Shown: piece after piece, positions 5,194 to 7,709 of the stretch
How the letters are laid out: each line of letters starts with the position of its first letter
Position numbering within the stretch: the first letter of the stretch is position 1
Origin: DATKYV01 sp035528275
Lineage (GTDB): Bacteria > Acidobacteriota > Terriglobia > UBA7540
NCBI GenBank assembly: GCA_035528275.1
Contig: DATKYV010000160.1
Location: 1-7,709 of the forward strand
Reading direction: 5' to 3'
DNA: 7,709 nucleotides
Translations under genes and position numbers: made by a program
Notes under the pieces: generated by a model
What the model was told of the DNA's origin: nothing
Databases searched by the model: none
Seen by the model: only the letters and a program-made list of their open reading frames with translations

Positions 5194-6041
5194 TTGATTT
5201 TCATACGCACCCCGTTCTAATTCGAGAATTCGTCGACAAGTATCCGAACTACGAGCGCATGGCCCGGCGTGTCTTCGACATCGGAAACAACTTCCAGCCA
5301 CTCGAAACCTTTTTCTTGCAGATGGACGTGGCGGGAATCGAGCGAGCCGTTCTGCTGCCCATCGATTGCCGTCGCGCGCGCAAAGACGCGGTGAGCTCCA
5401 ACGAGCAGGTGGCGGAACTTTGCCGACTCAGCAAACGCTTCATCGGCTTTGCCAGTGTTGATCCCCTGAAAAAAGGCGCGCCGCGGGAGCTGGAGAGCGC
5501 GGTGAAGAAGCTGGGCTTGAAGGGCCTCAAGCTCGACCCGGCCTTGCAGGACTTCCGCGTCAATCATCGCAAGGTGTTTCCCGTTTACGAAGCAGCGGCG
5601 GGGTTGGGGATTCCGCTGCTCGTCCACACCGGGATGAGCTGGGCGCCCGAGACCCCGCTCGAACGCGGTCATCCGCTGCATTTGGAAGAGCCCATTCGCC
5701 AATTCCCCAAACTCAATTTTGTTCTGGCGCACTTCGGCTGGCCGTGGGTCTGGGAAGCGACGGCGCTGGCGCTGAAATATCCCAACGTCTACCTGGACAC
5801 TTCCTGCCTCTATTACGACAGCCCGAAGGAGTTCTTCCAGTTCGTCTTCAGCAAGCAGATCCCCACCACCCTCATCGAGCGCAGCCTGCGGAACAAGATC
5901 GTTTTCGGCTCGAATTATCCCCGCGTGGAGATCAAGAACATGGTGCAAGCGCTCAAGACCCTGGCGCTGACCGAAGGCTGCCTGAACAAGATTCTGAGGG
6001 AGAACGCCGAGCGGCTGTTGGGGCTGGGCCCGGAAAAGTAG
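5190..6041 (+). CDS. Amidohydrolase-family (PF04909, TIM-barrel) metal-dependent hydrolase
   Basis: This 283-residue protein has the layout of the Amidohydro_2 family, which includes ACMSD-type decarboxylases and sugar-lactone hydrolases. DFHTH (3-7) is the H-x-H metal motif on strand 1; KGLKLDP (111-117), PLLVHTG (142-148, His146) and VLAHFGWPW (178-186, His181) follow on later strands. At the last strand the usual G-S-D-x-P reads GSNYPR (240-245), so the expected metal-binding or catalytic Asp is Asn242. The chemistry is therefore uncertain: it may bind metal differently or use another acid. There is no signal peptide, so it is cytoplasmic. Its ATG overlaps the kinase TGA (ATGA at 5190-5193), implying translational coupling and a shared pathway. 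It is not a NagA/AgaA-type deacetylase by motif. A lactonase or C-C/C-N hydrolase on the operon's sugar is possible. Confidence 0.88.
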   Translation: MIDFHTHPVLIREFVDKYPNYERMARRVFDIGNNFQPLETFFLQMDVAGIERAVLLPIDCRRARKDAVSSNEQVAELCRLSKRFIGFASVDPLKKGAPRELESAVKKLGLKGLKLDPALQDFRVNHRKVFPVYEAAAGLGIPLLVHTGMSWAPETPLERGHPLHLEEPIRQFPKLNFVLAHFGWPWVWEATALALKYPNVYLDTSCLYYDSPKEFFQFVFSKQIPTTLIERSLRNKIVFGSNYPRVEIKNMVQALKTLALTEGCLNKILRENAERLLGLGPEK

Positions 6042-6067
6042 GAATTGACAAGGATACGGACTGAACC

Positions 6068-6499
6068 ATGATTATCAAGCTTGAGCGCGTCAAACTTCAG
6101 ACCCGGAAGTCCGAAGAGGCGATCGACATCACCGCCAAGGTGGACGAGATCGTCAAAAAAACGGGCGTCAAAAACGGGTTGGTAAACGTCCTGACCTCGC
6201 ACACCTCATCGGGCCTGCTGGTCACCGAGGGCATTCCGTGCCTTGAGGAGGACATCCTCACACACTTTTCGCGCCTCTTTCCCGAGGACGAAGACTACCA
6301 TCACCGCCGCTACCTCGACTACGACGGCCGCCTGGGATTCAACGCCGACGCGCACCTGAAGAGCGTCATCGGCGGCATCAGTTGCACTCTTCCGATTGAG
6401 AACGGCAAGATTGTGCGCGGCTCCCGCCAGACCATCTACTTCATGGAATACGACGGCCCGCTGGAACGAACCTACCTCGTGCAGGTCCTGGGCGAATAG
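6068..6499 (+). CDS. YjbQ/UPF0047 family protein
   Basis: The 143-residue length is typical for this small trimeric beta-rich family (PF01894). Motifs in order: SHTSSGLLVTEG (44-55), LEEDILTHF (59-67), PEDEDYHHRRY (72-82), FNADAHLKSVIGG (91-103) and GSRQTIYFMEYDGPLERTY (118-136). The conserved His and acidic residues in these blocks are thought to form a metal or phosphate site. E. coli YjbQ has weak thiamine-phosphate synthase activity in vivo, from which databases derive 'secondary thiamine-phosphate synthase', but its true role is unknown. GSRQ replaces the GTWQ seen in many relatives, perhaps a subfamily trait. It starts 26 bp after the hydrolase stop with only a weak GGA ribosome site, and is the last gene of the operon. 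This placement suggests a job in the sugar route or in handling a reactive intermediate rather than in thiamine synthesis; no other thiamine gene is present. Confidence 0.92.
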   Translation: MIIKLERVKLQTRKSEEAIDITAKVDEIVKKTGVKNGLVNVLTSHTSSGLLVTEGIPCLEEDILTHFSRLFPEDEDYHHRRYLDYDGRLGFNADAHLKSVIGGISCTLPIENGKIVRGSRQTIYFMEYDGPLERTYLVQVLGE

Positions 6500-6509
6500 C
6501 GGAAATTCT

Positions 6510-7709
6510 TTAGAGCTTGCTCACCTCGAGCAGCAGATGGTGTGTGAACTCGGCGCTGAGCTTTGGGCTGGCCGCATCCACCGTGCCCAAGTCTTCCCCG
6601 TGGTCGTAATCGAAAACACGATACTTCCCCGGCTTGAGTCCGCGCAGTTCAACCTCTCCCTTCCAGGGAGTGGCAGGCTCGGGCGCGAAGAAGGCGTAGT
6701 ACATCTTCCCGTCCTTTTCGATGGCGTAGCCTTCCGGGATGTCGTAGCCGTAGGTGTAGAGGTTTAGGAAGGTACAGCGGGAGAGCATCTTGGAATTGTA
6801 AATTCCCGTCCATTTCTTCCAGATGGTTTGCTTTTCGGGAGTCAGCAGGACTTCTTTGAATCGCCCGCCGTAGTCCGGCCACGAAAACTTCGTTCCCACA
6901 ACGCCACCCGTCCCCACGGTTGAAGCGAAATCCTTTCCCACTTCGGTCCATCTTCCGCCGACGCGCTTCATTTCGCTGATTTCGACGTGGTCGCCATACA
7001 CGGCGGCCTGGGGCCCGAGCAGCGCCTTGTACATCTTAATGCGGTAGCGCACCTGGCGCGCCCCCACGGGATCCGCCGTAACCGCCTGGTCCATGTAAGG
7101 TAGCCAGGCGACGCTCGGGGGCGTGCCGCAGGGGCAACTCTGCGTGACGCTCTCCGGCTTGATGGCGCGCGTGGTTTCAAAAATCACTTTGTAGACTTCA
7201 CCCATCGCATTGATCGAGTCCTGAGGAGACTTGTGATTGTGCTTGGGGTTGTAGCAGGCCGGCACGCTGAAAATGTTGTCGAGCTTGTGACCGTCAAATC
7301 CCCAATCGCGGATGAACTTCTCGGTGAGTTTCTTGTGGTATTCCTGGACGGCCGGCAGAGCGGGACAAAGGGCGGCGAGTCGGCGCGTCATGCGGGCGTG
7401 CTTGCCCTCTTTGTCCAGAATCAACCAGTCGGGATGTTGCTCGACGACTTTGCTCACCACATACTTGTGCGAAGAATACTTCCCCACCCCGTCTTCCACC
7501 CCGAGGGGAACCCACCAAATCTGGGCGAAGATTCCCTGTTTGTGGAAGTCGTCCACCATTTTCTTGATCGAATCACCCGGGAACGTATCCGGCCGCGGTT
7601 CCCAGTCTCCATAATTCTCGAACCAGCGATCGTCGAGCGTCGCCCACTTGATGCCCAGTTCCTTCAATTTCGGAATAGTACCGAGCATCTGCGCGGGCGT
7701 GACGTCGAA
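6510..7709 (-). CDS. Clan GH-D glycoside hydrolase (GH36/GH27-like, alpha-galactosidase type), 5' partial
   Basis: The frame is open to the right edge; the last 399 residues are visible. The (beta/alpha)8 catalytic domain shows GIKWATLDDRWFENYGDWEP (19-38), the DD-x-W and GDW pattern of melibiase-type enzymes, then IFAQIWWVPLGVE (60-72). GFDGHKLDNIF (137-147) holds the nucleophile position (KxDN, Asp144, compare KWDxN in GH36). SCPCGTPPS (191-199) and YMDQAVTADPVGARQVRYR (205-223) resemble the Cys-rich loop and acid/base region, with Asp213 or Asp207 the candidate. A beta-sandwich C-terminal domain follows from about 320 (PEGYAIEKDGKMYYAFFAPE, LKPGKYRVFDY). The family suggests release of alpha-linked galactose or N-acetylgalactosamine. 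The start, and any signal peptide, lie outside the window. It converges on the operon with 10 bp between stops and no hairpin there. Clan is likely; exact family and substrate are inferred. Confidence 0.8.
   Translation of the reverse strand, partial: FDVTPAQMLGTIPKLKELGIKWATLDDRWFENYGDWEPRPDTFPGDSIKKMVDDFHKQGIFAQIWWVPLGVEDGVGKYSSHKYVVSKVVEQHPDWLILDKEGKHARMTRRLAALCPALPAVQEYHKKLTEKFIRDWGFDGHKLDNIFSVPACYNPKHNHKSPQDSINAMGEVYKVIFETTRAIKPESVTQSCPCGTPPSVAWLPYMDQAVTADPVGARQVRYRIKMYKALLGPQAAVYGDHVEISEMKRVGGRWTEVGKDFASTVGTGGVVGTKFSWPDYGGRFKEVLLTPEKQTIWKKWTGIYNSKMLSRCTFLNLYTYGYDIPEGYAIEKDGKMYYAFFAPEPATPWKGEVELRGLKPGKYRVFDYDHGEDLGTVDAASPKLSAEFTHHLLLEVSKL

Noticed and set aside
5217..5948. 243-codon minus-strand open frame
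   Set aside because: Antisense to the amidohydrolase gene, which carries the metal motifs; no domain seen.

Overview
The window is a GC-rich, gene-dense bacterial chromosome segment with short intergenic gaps. It holds eight genes, two of them cut by the window edges. The mix (an RNase H-fold/TPR protein, a carboxymuconolactone decarboxylase-family protein, an AgaR-type regulator with SIS, PfkB and metal-dependent hydrolase genes, and a clan GH-D glycosidase) would fit Acidobacteriota or a similar soil heterotroph. That assignment is a low-confidence inference from gene content; there is no rRNA or marker gene. No tRNA, rRNA, CRISPR array, insertion sequence or phage gene was seen.

Left part (1-1900): the 3' part of a plus-strand gene for a YprB-like RNase H-fold protein with a C-terminal helical (TPR-like) region faces two minus-strand genes. 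These encode a 124-residue carboxymuconolactone decarboxylase-family protein and a 177-residue membrane-anchored protein of unknown function. A 6-bp inverted repeat lies in the convergent gap.

Regulatory gap (1901-2262): about 360 bp separate the minus-strand unknown gene from the plus-strand operon. It holds a perfect 9-bp inverted repeat, a sigma70-like promoter candidate with a CTTTCGAAAG palindrome inside it (a possible DeoR-family operator), a purine tract and a 9-codon leader ORF.

Central operon (2263-6499, plus strand): an AgaR-like DeoR-family repressor, a two-SIS-domain sugar isomerase/deaminase-like protein, a PfkB sugar kinase, a PF04909 amidohydrolase and a YjbQ/UPF0047 protein. 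The gaps are 90, 6, -4 and 26 bp. The layout suggests an inducible route in which a phosphorylated or amino sugar is converted by the SIS enzyme and phosphorylated by the kinase, with the hydrolase and YjbQ protein doing accessory chemistry. AgaR, AgaS and tagatose-6-phosphate kinase make a similar set for galactosamine, and the FrlB/FrlD fructosamine pathway also pairs a SIS enzyme with a PfkB kinase. No aldolase or transporter lies in the window, so the substrate remains open.

Right end (6510-7709, minus strand): the C-terminal part of a clan GH-D (GH36/GH27-like, alpha-galactosidase-type) glycoside hydrolase converges on the operon with only 10 bp between stop codons. It may supply the sugar that the operon uses, but it is transcribed separately.
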